A stretch of DNA of 22,208 nucleotides from Symsagittifera roscoffensis (Eukaryota > Xenacoelomorpha > Acoela > Convolutidae), in NCBI RefSeq assembly GCF_963678635.1, contig NW_026971635.1, positions 1 through 22,208 of the forward strand, read 5' to 3'. The notes below the pieces were generated by a model, which was not told the DNA's origin, made no database searches, and saw only the letters and a list, made by a program, of their open reading frames with translations. Below, piece by piece: positions 1-9,077 of the stretch (its first letter is position 1; each line of letters opens with the position of its first letter). Made by a program: the position numbers and the translations under genes.

Positions 1-46
1 TTCATGTTTTTACTGCTCCATAGAACTTAACTGGCAGTCCGAACAT

Positions 47-63
47 TCAGGGCTTCGCCCTGA
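47..63. repeat. perfect hairpin, 7-bp stem and 3-nt loop
   Basis: TCAGGGC at 47-53 pairs perfectly with GCCCTGA at 57-63 around the loop TTC. It is GC-rich in an AT-rich setting. No T-run follows and no gene lies beside it, so a terminator role is not supported. It may be a remnant of a transposon terminus cut off by the window edge. Confidence 0.4.
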
Positions 64-483
64 TACGAGCAGTCTGGTTAATTTTTATTACAGATGATTC
101 TAGTAGTACATACGAGGAGTGTATGTTTTCAATGAGATGTCCCCTAGCTTCTCTTTTACAATACTACACAGCAAAAAAACTTCAGCGCTGTTATAATTAT
201 AATGCGTGGCATCAAGGATTTAAAAAACATTTCATGAAAACGTTTTACATTTAAAAAACCCTAGATACAAAGTTTTAAACAGCTCGTACTCAAAAACTCT
301 GGTTAGAGAAACAAAACACATATGACTTCTTTTTATTTTTGAATAATCTAGCTCATTGTTTGATCAAACTCTTAAAAAATAGTAGTTTTTACTTTCAAAT
401 AACGCACTCAAGGTTTTGTGAGAGCAGTCGCAGCTTCGAAGTCCGCTACTGATGTCCAATCTTTGTCGACTTTCTGTCTAGGC

Positions 484-1240
484 TAACGCAACTAAATATC
501 AGACTATCGTGACTACTTTTTCTTAGTCCTTAAGCATATTGGTAAGGCGGTAATTGGTATTTGATCTCCTGCCATGGCAATGATAACAAGAGGACGAGCT
601 CTCGCTTGACCTCTAGCTTAAAGTCAACCATATCCTGACCGTTTCGGATTCAACAGGGTTAGTGCGTGAGATTTCTAGTTGCAAAAAAACTGCCATGAGT
701 CGCAAAAAAGAGCTTTGCTTAACAAAATAACTAATTATGAATTATGGTTAAATAATACAAACGGTCTATGCTACTGATTAGCGGTCTGACGACAAATTTC
801 CAAACAATCACGACCAAAAACACGATTTTTCCAGATTTAACCGCAGCTAACAAACCCATTCCAGACTACAAAGTTAATGGCGTATACTCAAAAATAAAAG
901 GGTAAATATAAAAACAAGTAAAATAACGAAATGACTAATTCAATTAACAAAAAATGAAATATGTATTTTTCTTGTGACATGTATTATATGCAGACAATTC
1001 CCTCATTACCGCTACTGGGACTAACTAATTTTTGCCGGCTGTATCGCTCCTAATTTACAGTCTAGCGACTAATTTCCAGACTATCGTGACACAAATACGA
1101 TACTTGCAGACTTAATCGCAACTATAAAACTCTGTCCAGAACAAGAAATTAATCGAGGACCTCGACCCGAGTTGTGCGAATCGAGTATAAAAATAGAAGT
1201 TAATTGACGTCTTATTTGACTATTTCAGTTTACAAATGCG
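484..1240 (+). repeat. degenerate tandem repeat, about 276-bp period
   Basis: The stretch from about 757 to 955 realigns with 1037-1240. GACAAATTTCCA at 791 matches GACTAATTTCCAGA at 1067, and GACTAATTCAATTAACAAA at about 932 matches a similar string near 1223. An earlier partial copy shares CAGACTATCGTGAC exactly (500-513 and 1077-1090). Identity is patchy, so this is an old duplication. No coding potential is seen. Confidence 0.45.
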
Positions 1241-2402
1241 AAGCGTAGTGTATTATAACGAAGAATTTTTAACAATCTAAGTCGCAATTTAAGGGCTCAT
1301 TTTGGTATACTCATTTTTAATCATATCTAACCCTATTTAAGCATAAAAAGTTTCTAAGCATATGTTGCTGCTTTGATTTTGCCTATTGTTAGGTCCTTTT
1401 TGATAAAAATAGATTTTTTGAAAAGGTATGGGTTTTGTTGCTTTTTTGCCAAGCTTTGAAAACTTTTTGCAATTTTCGCGGAAGGTTCAATTTTTCTCGA
1501 AAACTACTGTAACAATTTTCATAAAAAAGGTACCAATGGAAAAACGTGCTGCTTTTCTATGTGTCTGCATATTTCACTTGTCTTTTTTGTTTTACCCGAC
1601 GTTCAACGCCTTCGAAATTTTCAGTAGAGGCATTTTTGACCTACTTGTTTCGAATTTTTTCTTTTTCTCAAATATTCAATGCAATCATCTGAGACGAGAG
1701 TTTCAATCAAACAAACAAATTCAGTAAAACTTTTTATCAAAAAATACCCTGCTGAATGGGTGTATGAAGGTATAACAGAAAAAATACAATCAGCTATGCA
1801 ATTTTTTCAAGCGTTTATGCCCTGCGTTTTGCCCGAAAAATATATGGCCAATTTTTGAACTTTTGCTTGTTTTTCAGAAACTTTAGCTTTTTTCCAAAAT
1901 CTAACCTGCTGATTCTGAGGTTGATCTATCATTAAAACTAACATGATACTCTCATTTCCCCTAGGCAATCTGTTTTACCCTATTTAATGGTAAAAGAGTT
2001 GATATGGATTTAACAAAAATACATTTTTTGAAATTTTTTTTCTCCAGTTGTTTTTTCAATTTTTTCCTTGTTTCACTTCGTTTTGCTTGTTTAGAGCTCT
2101 TTTTTGATTTTTCATCGCTTGTGCTTGCTTCGCCTCTGTAAAATTTGAAATTATTTGGATTTTTTTTCTGGTGACATGTATAATATATGCAGACAAAATT
2201 TTTGTAATTATGCTAGCATTATGCTGGCAAAAAATGAAAGTATCTTTTTTAGACCAAGAGAATTGCCTAATGATTCTTGTAACGTAAATTTTGTATTTTT
2301 TGTCTCTTTTTTTGCATGTAAAAAGGAACATAAAGAACAGAAAAAAAAACATTTTACAAGTTTTGACATTTCAGTAGTCTATTCGTCTTTTTATATATAC
2401 TT

Positions 2403-2550
2403 GTTTCGCAAAACCCAAATGAAGCGCGAATCAAGTTTATATGAGAGGAAGTTAACTGATGAATTGAATATTTCAATTGACAAAGTTTAAAGTTTTTTTT
2501 CTTTGTTCCTCGTGAGATCTATATAATATGCAAACAAAATTACGGAACTA
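2403..2550 (+). repeat. further partial copy of the 5' flank repeat
   Basis: GCGAATC followed by AGTTTATATGAGAGGAAG resembles 1175-1200. The following ATTTCAATTGACAAAG, then a T-run, then GTGAGATCTATATAATATGC, resembles 935-995, where GTGACATGTATTATATGC occurs. A third version, GTGACATGTATAATATATGC, lies at about 2171-2191. The shared order of blocks suggests an old dispersed repeat family. The boundaries are approximate. Confidence 0.35.
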
Positions 2551-2951
2551 GAACCATAAAACAATTCTCTTGATTTTATAAAAAAAAAAAAACTTTTTTC
2601 CACTTGCCGCACCTTCCCCTAAATACTTCACACTAACTCCCACCATAGTTACTTTCTCATTTCTCACCACTTAACCTTACATACATTTACCGTAAACGCG
2701 TGCCCGCCTACCTTAGAAATCGAGTAGGCTGTAAGTAATACAGAAGATCTGCACTTATAATGGATTTTTAATGAATTGTAATCGATTTATTTTTCTAAAA
2801 TATATGGATTTCAATGGATTATAATCAATTGCGTGGTCCCAAAGTGTAATTATAATAAAAAATAATGGCAACTTTTTTCTATTGTCCATGAAACCGCACT
2901 GCGGGAAAAAAAAGCGCTACTAAATAGAAGCTTCATTTCCCCCTTAAGACT

Positions 2952-2956
2952 ACCTC
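2952..2956 (+). repeat. target site duplication, left copy (ACCTC)
   Basis: ACCTC sits directly before the TG of the 5' LTR and recurs directly after the CA of the 3' LTR. A 5-bp duplication is normal for Ty3/gypsy integration. It fixes both element boundaries to the base. Confidence 0.93.
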
Positions 2957-3236
2957 TGTGGTGCGTCGTCGTTTAGATTTAAACATGACGTCAACAGTGT
3001 GCTAGCTATTCGTGCTAACTTCCATTATCGGTCAAGGTCGTTACCGACCTGCCAATCCATTCTAGTCTTAACAGCATGCGCTCTCTATTCATTCTCTTCA
3101 ACTTATGAAAGATTTAAGTTGTATTTATTTCAATTGTCATGACATAATTTAAATACTAAACTATCTATATTATTTATATGATAACATAACAAGGAGAATT
3201 GATTCTTGTTTTACAACTGTCTTTCGACGTTTCACA
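2957..3236 (+). repeat. 5' LTR (280 bp)
   Basis: It runs from TGTGGTGCG to TTTCACA and matches 10146-10425 except at 2990 (G versus A at 10179) and 3199 (T versus G at 10388). It contains a perfect CRE-like palindrome TGACGTCA (2986-2993), a short hairpin GGTCG/CGACC (3036-3049), and an imperfect dyad at 3121-3156 centred on the palindrome TGTCATGACA (3135-3144). It should hold the promoter for the genomic RNA. No AATAAA or ATTAAA is present. Confidence 0.96.
3161..3180 (+). promoter_or_regulatory. TATA-rich candidate core promoter in the 5' LTR
   Basis: CTATCTATATTATTTATATG is the only TATA-like block in the LTR. It lies about 30-50 bp before the LTR end, so transcription could start near 3195-3215 and leave a short R/U5. 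The start site is inferred; an initiator-based promoter is equally possible. Confidence 0.3.
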
Positions 3237-4720
3237 TGGCGCAGCCAGCAGTTTCGACCTCAGAGGATCGAACTGACCTGTTGGGCGTATCCGTATTTTG
3301 GCATAAACCAACTGCGGACCCACCACATAGCTGGGATTCTTGGATAGGTCAATTCAATTTGGCAATCACTCTGAGAGAGAGATGTGATCCACGCGAGTTT
3401 TTAAAACCTCCGGGTGTCGTAAACGACGATCCTGCTCCAAAACCAGAAGTTGTGGGGGCGGATGAAGATGCTGCAGCAATCGCAAGTCGTATCGCACGTA
3501 ATGACGCGGCAGTCCGGAAAGTCACGGAAATGAATGAAGAGCGCCGGGCGAAAGGTCCCCGAGTTGCACCAGGAGTGTTTTATTTCGAGGTTGAACAACG
3601 TGTTAAATCTCGTCTATTTTTCTCGCTCGGCTCAGAAGGGAGGAAAAGATTCCTCCAAAGTTATCCGCATGCGGATCTGAGCGAATTATCGTTTCGGGAA
3701 TTCCATGAATTCTGTGTTCTCCTGTTCAGAAAGGAGAAAAATTTCATCATCGAACGTATGCAAATATACAACGCGGTACATTCAGACAGTTTGGAAAGTT
3801 TGGAAGCATTCTATTTACGTTTGACGGGACAAGCCGCCCTGTGTGGATGGACAATCGATCAAGAAAAGGAAGTCGTAAGAGATATCTTCATTGCCAAAAT
3901 GAGATATAAGGATATTCAAAGAGAATTGTGTATTCATCCAGGTGCTACTCCGGAGGATTCTCTGAAATCAGCTTTACTGCAAGAAAAGGGAGCACAAACG
4001 GCCACCGATTTGCAAAGGCAACTCGGGAGTTCGTCGTCGTCGGGCAATTATTCCCAAGCAGGTGCCACCTTGGGTCAGAATTCCCGGATAAAACAGGAAC
4101 CTACCTTCTCTGTCCAGGGTAAGAAACTTTCGGACAGGATTAATCGGGCACAGAATAGTAAGAAAAAGGGGATCAACGAGAAATCGAAGTCGTGTTATTT
4201 CTGTGGTAACAGGTTCTCAACAAACCACAAGCAGAGTTGTCCAGCCAGAAATGTTATTTGCAGGAACTGTGACAAAAAGGGTCACTTTGCCAAGTGTTGC
4301 AATTCTAAAAATGTAGCGAACGTGGAAGCTGAGTCAGATGAGACAGTGGAAGAAACTTGTAATTTCATCACGTCCGATAGTGAGTCGGAATTCACTGTTT
4401 TATCTGTAGCAGCAGAGAAACCAAGTCTCCCAATTAGGTCAGTGAAAAAGTTGGAGGTGGTCAATGCCGCCACGGGCAAGTTACGTTCAATCCAGATAAC
4501 ACTACGTTGTGGCAAGACGTTTTTCAAGGCAACAGTGGACACTGGGAGTCCAGCCTCCTTCGTGAATAAGAAGACAGCAGACTATATTCGGAAAACGGTT
4601 CCTTCAGCCGAGTTCTTCACGGTTCAAGAAAGTCCAATCGATACAGTATACGTTGACTATAATCGGAAGAAAATTGAATTGATGGGTACGTTAATTATGG
4701 ATGTATCATCTTTGGGATGA
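3236..4720 (+). CDS. Gag-protease polyprotein of the gypsy element
   Basis: The product is 494 residues. The ATG at 3236-3238 is the first in this frame and spans the LTR/PBS junction; the upstream open sequence has no ATG. Residues 1-300 are a capsid-type Gag region: N-terminal linker, then a helical, charged segment (about 110-260) that would form the particle, then a Ser/Gln-rich linker. Two zinc knuckles follow: CX2CX7HX3C from residue 320 (non-canonical spacing) and CX2CX4HX4C at 342-355 (canonical), for RNA binding. An acidic linker leads to a retroviral-type aspartic protease with DTGS at 435-438. The frame ends at TGA (4718-4720) soon after the protease; the same frame then continues open into RT. 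The stop is therefore either a nonsense mutation or, less likely, a readthrough site. Confidence 0.9.
   Translation: MAQPAVSTSEDRTDLLGVSVFWHKPTADPPHSWDSWIGQFNLAITLRERCDPREFLKPPGVVNDDPAPKPEVVGADEDAAAIASRIARNDAAVRKVTEMNEERRAKGPRVAPGVFYFEVEQRVKSRLFFSLGSEGRKRFLQSYPHADLSELSFREFHEFCVLLFRKEKNFIIERMQIYNAVHSDSLESLEAFYLRLTGQAALCGWTIDQEKEVVRDIFIAKMRYKDIQRELCIHPGATPEDSLKSALLQEKGAQTATDLQRQLGSSSSSGNYSQAGATLGQNSRIKQEPTFSVQGKKLSDRINRAQNSKKKGINEKSKSCYFCGNRFSTNHKQSCPARNVICRNCDKKGHFAKCCNSKNVANVEAESDETVEETCNFITSDSESEFTVLSVAAEKPSLPIRSVKKLEVVNAATGKLRSIQITLRCGKTFFKATVDTGSPASFVNKKTADYIRKTVPSAEFFTVQESPIDTVYVDYNRKKIELMGTLIMDVSSLG
3237..3251 (+). other. primer binding site, tRNA-Ser-like
   Basis: TGGCGCAG follows the 5' LTR with no gap. 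A PBS begins with TGG because it pairs with the CCA end of a tRNA. TGGCGCAG fits tRNA-Ser ends of the form ...CTGCGCCA, the primer type known for some insect gypsy elements. The bases further in (CCAGCAG) match my expectation of tRNA-Ser less well, so the primer identity is tentative. The Gag start codon (3236-3238) overlaps this site. Confidence 0.7.
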
Positions 4721-5875
4721 CATATTAAGTCTGCAAAATTCCTTATTTCAGAAAACCGAACACGTTGTTTACTGGGTTTGGATTTGCAACCTCAATTGGG
4801 AGTAAGAACAACGCAAGTTAGACCAGATCGTCCTTTGGTGGGAGAAGTCTCCCAATCAAACCCGAATTTAGCATCGGATTCATGGAAATCTCACTTCCAC
4901 CAGAAGTTCCATCGTGTATTCAGTAGAATCGGCAAAGCCAAAAACCACAAAGTATTCTCTACGTTCAAGTCTCCACTCGTCCCGATTCAAGAAAAGGGAA
5001 GGAGAATGCCGGTGCATATTCAAGATAAAGTTGGTCAGGAGATCCAAAAACTAATTCATGAAGGGCACGTGGTTAAATTGAATAAATGTACCAGTGAGTA
5101 TTTCATCTCTCCGATCGTAATTACGGCTAAGAAAGATGGTTCTGTGAAACTAGCTATGGATGCTAAACCTATGAATGACCAAATTCATAAGAACCATTAC
5201 CAAATGCCGAATTTGTTGGAACTATTGGACTCGGCCGCCCAGATAATCACGTCGGACATTTCAGGAGATGTTTGGTTTACGTCCTTAGATTTGAAATACG
5301 CCTTCAGCCAGATTCCGCTCAGTGAGGAAGTTAGTCGTCATTGCAATTTTAATATAGTCTGTGGAGAACAAACTGGCACGTATCGGTTCAAAACGGGGTT
5401 TTATGGACTAACGGACATGCCAAAAGAATTCCAAAAAGCGATGGATAATACTCTCCAGGGTCTGTCAGGAGTATTTTGTTTCCTTGATGATATTCTGATT
5501 GTTTCGAAGGGTTCAGTCGAGGATCACACTATTCTTGTAGACAAGGTGATAAGTCGTATGGATGAAGAAGGTTTTGCTCTGAAATTTTCGAAATGCGAAT
5601 TTTCTTTGAACCAATTATCTTGGTTAGGATATGATATTGATTCAGAAGGATACAGACCGAAACGTTCTAAGATAGAGGCAGTACTTGCTCTGGAACCACC
5701 AAGGCCACTTAAACAACTCCGTTCATTCATGGGCATACCCAACCACCTACAACGATTTTTGCCGAATCTTCAGGTCCATTCGGACCAATTACGCCCGTCA
5801 CTGACGGCAGGTAATAAAAGCAAATTTGTGTGGGGGAATGTCAGCAATCAGCGTTTAGTAACATCTTGCAGTTGA
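4721..5875 (+). pseudogene. reverse transcriptase segment of pol (interrupted)
   Basis: This is the same reading frame as Gag-PR, separated only by the TGA at 4718-4720, and it has no start of its own that looks real. RT copies the element RNA into cDNA in the particle. Visible motifs are IVITAKKDGSVKLAMD (finger region), SLDLKYAFSQIPL with the first catalytic Asp at 5288-5290, GFYGLTDMPKEFQ, then FLDD at 5480-5491 (the YxDD box with Phe for Tyr), and WLGYDI (about 5620-5640). The thumb and connection region follows. Homology to RNase H continues after about 5836 in the -1 frame, so the last dozen codons to TGA at 5873-5875 are out of frame. The shift lies at or near a run of five G (5832-5836). 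Confidence 0.9.
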
Positions 5876-6564
5876 TAGCGAACATAACAAAACTGTATCA
5901 CTATGACCAAAGTCGGAACTCGCGGGTGAAATGTGACGCCAGTCATAGTGGTCTGGGTGCTGCATTAGAACAGGAGATAGAAGAGGACGTTTGGGTGCCA
6001 ATTGCTTTTGCGTCACGCTTTCTAAACGATCAGGAGAAGAAATACAGTACCAATGAATTAGAACATCTAGCAATCGTGTGGTCGTGTGAGCATTTTCGAA
6101 CGTACTTGTTAGGGAGTCATTTCGTGATTTTAAATGATCACAAAGCAATCATATCTGCGTTAAAGACGAACCGCGGAAACAAAACTTATCAGTCACGTTT
6201 AACTAGATGGGCTGATAGGTTATTACCTTTCGATTTCGATATCTTCCATATCTCCGGCTGTAAGCTAGGAATCGTGGATTACTTATCTCGTTTCCCAACA
6301 TTTGAAGCTCCACGACCAAGCAGTTTTGACGAACAATATGTCGTCAAATGCATTAGTCGATTCTTTGATGCGTGTGAATTTTTGGACGGTTGGGCCAGGC
6401 ATTACACTTCATCTGACGAGTTATCCAATACCGCGGAAATAAGTCAGGTTTATGTCGTACCTGACCAAATTAACCTAATTGAGTTATTGGAAAATGGTCA
6501 GTCTCGGGTCAATTGTCCCGATATCGACAGTTCACTTGTTGCATCGAACAAATTTGGAAACAAA

Positions 6565-6700
6565 CAGGTAGAGGGCGCCTTAATTCAAGACATTCAATAT
6601 ACATCGAAAGGTTTATATTCGCTAGAGGGCGACAAAATTTTAGCCATTACTCAAAATAATTTCTCTAATCTATCGATTTCTTCTCCGCTAGAGGGCGTCC
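6565..6700 (+). promoter_or_regulatory. three spaced CTCF-like TAGAGGGCG motifs inside pol
   Basis: The 9-mer TAGAGGGCG occurs at 6569-6577, 6623-6631 and 6689-6697, spaced 54 and 66 bp. The third, in context TCCGCTAGAGGGCGTCC, is close to the animal CTCF core (roughly CCNNTAGRKGGCGC). The copies encode (V/L)EG each time because the spacing keeps the frame. Binding is inferred from motif resemblance only. Confidence 0.35.
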
Positions 6701-7898
6701 AACGTGTTGGCTCATATTCTAGCCAATCAGCGTTGAGTATTATCATGCCGAATTTTGCCACTTTCTCAGCATGGTTCACATTTTATCTGCCAATTCTAAT
6801 TTCATTGTGGATTATTATTTTGGCCGTGAGCGGTTGTCATCTGTTGTCGTTGCTAATCGATCTTTTTGCCTTGATTTCGTCATATCGGATTTGTAGGAGT
6901 GCAATTGGATTATTGAGTGCTTTTCATTTTCAGACTGCAATGAATCCCAACACAAGTACCAACAACACAAATGACAGTTTCGAGCAGCTGTTAAACCAGT
7001 ATCTGTCAGTCACTGAACATTGGTTCTCCTCAGATAGAGCCAGGCCGCGGTTTCGCGCGGGGGCTGTTCGACCCAGAAGATCATCAACAGTTCAACGAGG
7101 AGTGGAACTGAGGAATCAATACGCCCGTATTCTAGCGAATTTCAGGTCCAAACGGGGCAGGACACCCGTTATATCGAAACAACAATCTCAGTCAGTCAAC
7201 AGTCTCGAGATCTTAAAGTCACCAGTGGTCGCTAAGGACCAGAAATCGTTAACCGGACTGGTGGGAATTCTGGATTCAGATGTATTGTCGGAGCTCACGG
7301 ACGAAGATGCCAGTTTAAGCCTCATGAAACGAGCAATAGTCAACCGGGATTACGAAGGATTTTGCCGTATCGATTTCTATATCAAATCATTTTGGCATTG
7401 TGCAGCGGTAGTTGATGGCTGTGTTGTGGTGGATAATAGGATCGCTATTCCCATGTGCCTACGTAAACCTTTGTTATCTCGACTTCACAGATCGCATGCG
7501 GGTCAGTTAGCAATGGTTGACGCAGCGCAATACATCTGGTGGCCCCGAATGCATCGGGACATCGTCCAACTTTGCAAAGATTGTCCTCAGTGCACAAAGT
7601 TTGGTAAGAATTTGAAAGCGAACGCATCATTTAATTCATCCAAGCCTGTACCTCTTTTATCTGGTCCTAATGAAGAGCTGCAACTTGATTATGCAGGCCC
7701 TCTACTTGACTCATTTGGTAATAGTATTTATATCTTGGTCGCGATCGACCGTTACTCAAAATATCCGTCGGCTATGATTACGCGTTCCACGGGAGGACGG
7801 AAGATCATTAAATTTCTCAAATCATATATTCAACAGCACAGTATTCCCAAATCCATCAAAACAGAACAGTACTCCGGTTTCAAAAATAAATTAGTGCA

Positions 7899-7905
7899 AA
7901 ATTTT
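7899..7905 (+). other. frame-change site in integrase, A AAT TTT heptamer
   Basis: The incoming frame reads AAT TTT GCC then TAG. The integrase homology continues in the -1 frame. The seven bases A AAT TTT fit the X XXY YYZ form of retroviral -1 slip sites in the correct phase. Loss of one T from the run explains it equally well. See the finding for the balance of evidence. Confidence 0.5.
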
Positions 7906-9077
7906 GCCTAGAGAAAAATATCGCACAATATTTTTGCCCGGTGGGGGACCATCGTGGTTGCGGTTTAGTCGAAAGGTCGATACAAACAATTAAACGTCGT
8001 TTGGGCGCCTCTCGGTTAAGTTCGGATTTTTCTAATGTTCAGGATACTCTTAGGAATATTATTGAAGATATCCGGGTTACAAAAAATTCAGTTACCGGGG
8101 TCTCACCGTTTGAACTTCATTTTGGTCGTCCTCCAAATACGGAGCTATCTATAGCGGCTGATCGCTTATCTTCGGGAATTCATTTAGACAACCAACGTTT
8201 GGAACGGGACTTGCTCACACCAGAGCAGCGACGGGAGCAGTGCGATAGTCGACCAAGAATCAAAGTCGTCAAGAAAGGGCAATCAAGCCCGACGATGTCT
8301 CCACATTTTGGTGGAACCACAGACTCAGTAGCGGATACACTCCACTATCGTGCACTGGAGAGCTTGGCACAATCCGCAAACCAGTGGTTGTCGTTGAAAA
8401 AGTCTGTGACGCATCAGGAGGGAGTCAAAGCTCTGAAGACCCTGACGGAGAAAAATCAAGTCCTCGCAGCCACTCTTCGATCGAACTTGTCTGCTGGTAC
8501 CCTCAGATTCAGGAACCAAATGCCAACGGAACAAATTCGCCCTTCGTTGCCAAAACGTAATTTGGACTATTTAGTATTGAACGAACCAAATAAGGTCGAA
8601 ATTTTTAGGAAATTTCTAAATAGGAAGTCGGGCAGAGAACTTTTCAAACCTTTTAAGGGCAAAATCGTGCGGATCACTGAATCCACTTATATTTCTGATA
8701 AAGGGAAAGTTATTAGAAGGAACCACTTGGCAGTACGTCTTAAATCAACCCAACTAAGTTTTTCAGGAAAACAACTAACTCCTGTGAAGAAAGGGCAGAA
8801 ACGCCCAATCGTGCCATCTTCAACATCATCGTCGGAAGACAATAGGCCTCTCAAACAATCGGGTTCCAGACAACGTATTTCAGCGAAAGCAGTGTACATG
8901 CCTGCTCATTCGAAATTCCCATCTATGCCAGTTTCACATACCCCACCCCGCAGTCAAATGGTGGCGTCGAAGTTAAGGGAAGATGCAACTTCGGAGGCTC
9001 CGGGTATACACTGTTTGGTTGTCGTTGATCTTGCATTTGCATTTATCCACAGCATTCTACTCCGGTGGTGGATTTAA
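7902..9077 (+). pseudogene. integrase C-half and C-terminal extension of pol
   Basis: This frame continues the integrase core. The catalytic Glu is at 7971-7973 in GLVERSIQTIKRRLG, and the distance from the altered acidic residue at 7864 is 36 codons if one base is counted back in. That is the D,D35E spacing of retroviral integrases and confirms the frame change. SVTGVSPFELHFGRPP follows, typical of the end of the gypsy core domain. The remaining part, about 250 residues, is basic and includes a segment near 8640-8740 (KPFKGKIVRITEST...) that looks like an integrase C-terminal fold. The last codons (about 9030-9077, hydrophobic) are probably read out of frame after a third -1 change, ending at TAA 9075-9077. 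Confidence 0.85.

Larger units (their letters stand above)
1..2951. other. gene-less AT-rich flank with degenerate repeats
   Basis: No open frame in this stretch has recognisable protein features. The longest frames (about 100 codons, at 1428-1727 and 2056-2490) are Phe/Lys-rich products of T/A runs, and two of them overlap on opposite strands. The stretch contains partial copies of a decayed repeat (see separate entries), a small perfect hairpin near the start, and many A and T homopolymers. Near 2760-2835 there are short imperfect repeats of the form TGGATT...AATCAATT. The last bases before the LTR (2952-2956, ACCTC) are the retrotransposon target site. Confidence 0.6.
5830..7911 (+). pseudogene. 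RNase H, long spacer and integrase N-half of pol
   Basis: This open frame of 693 codons starts only because of the upstream frame change. RNase H (about residues 25-155) shows the acidic set D36 (CDASHSGLGAALEQ), E76, D103 (in LNDHKA rather than the usual TDHKA) and D150 (VDYLSR). A spacer of about 400 residues follows, including a strongly hydrophobic segment at about 312-352 that could form one or two membrane helices, then a basic, Arg-rich part (about 395-450). Integrase begins with an H2C2 zinc domain (H553, H556, C585, C588) and continues into the catalytic core with D620. The second acidic position is E679 (TEQ) where gypsy integrases have D. The frame then breaks at about 7902 and stops at TAG 7909-7911. 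Confidence 0.88.

Noticed and set aside
1428-2490. Frames of about 100 codons on both strands in the left flank
   Set aside because: Phe/Lys-rich translations of T and A runs, overlapping each other on opposite strands, with no conserved motif.
5828-5840. Programmed -1 frameshift at the RT/RNase H junction
   Set aside because: The sequence TGG GGG AAT has no X XXY YYZ heptamer in frame; a one-base loss in the G run, or an assembly error there, is simpler.
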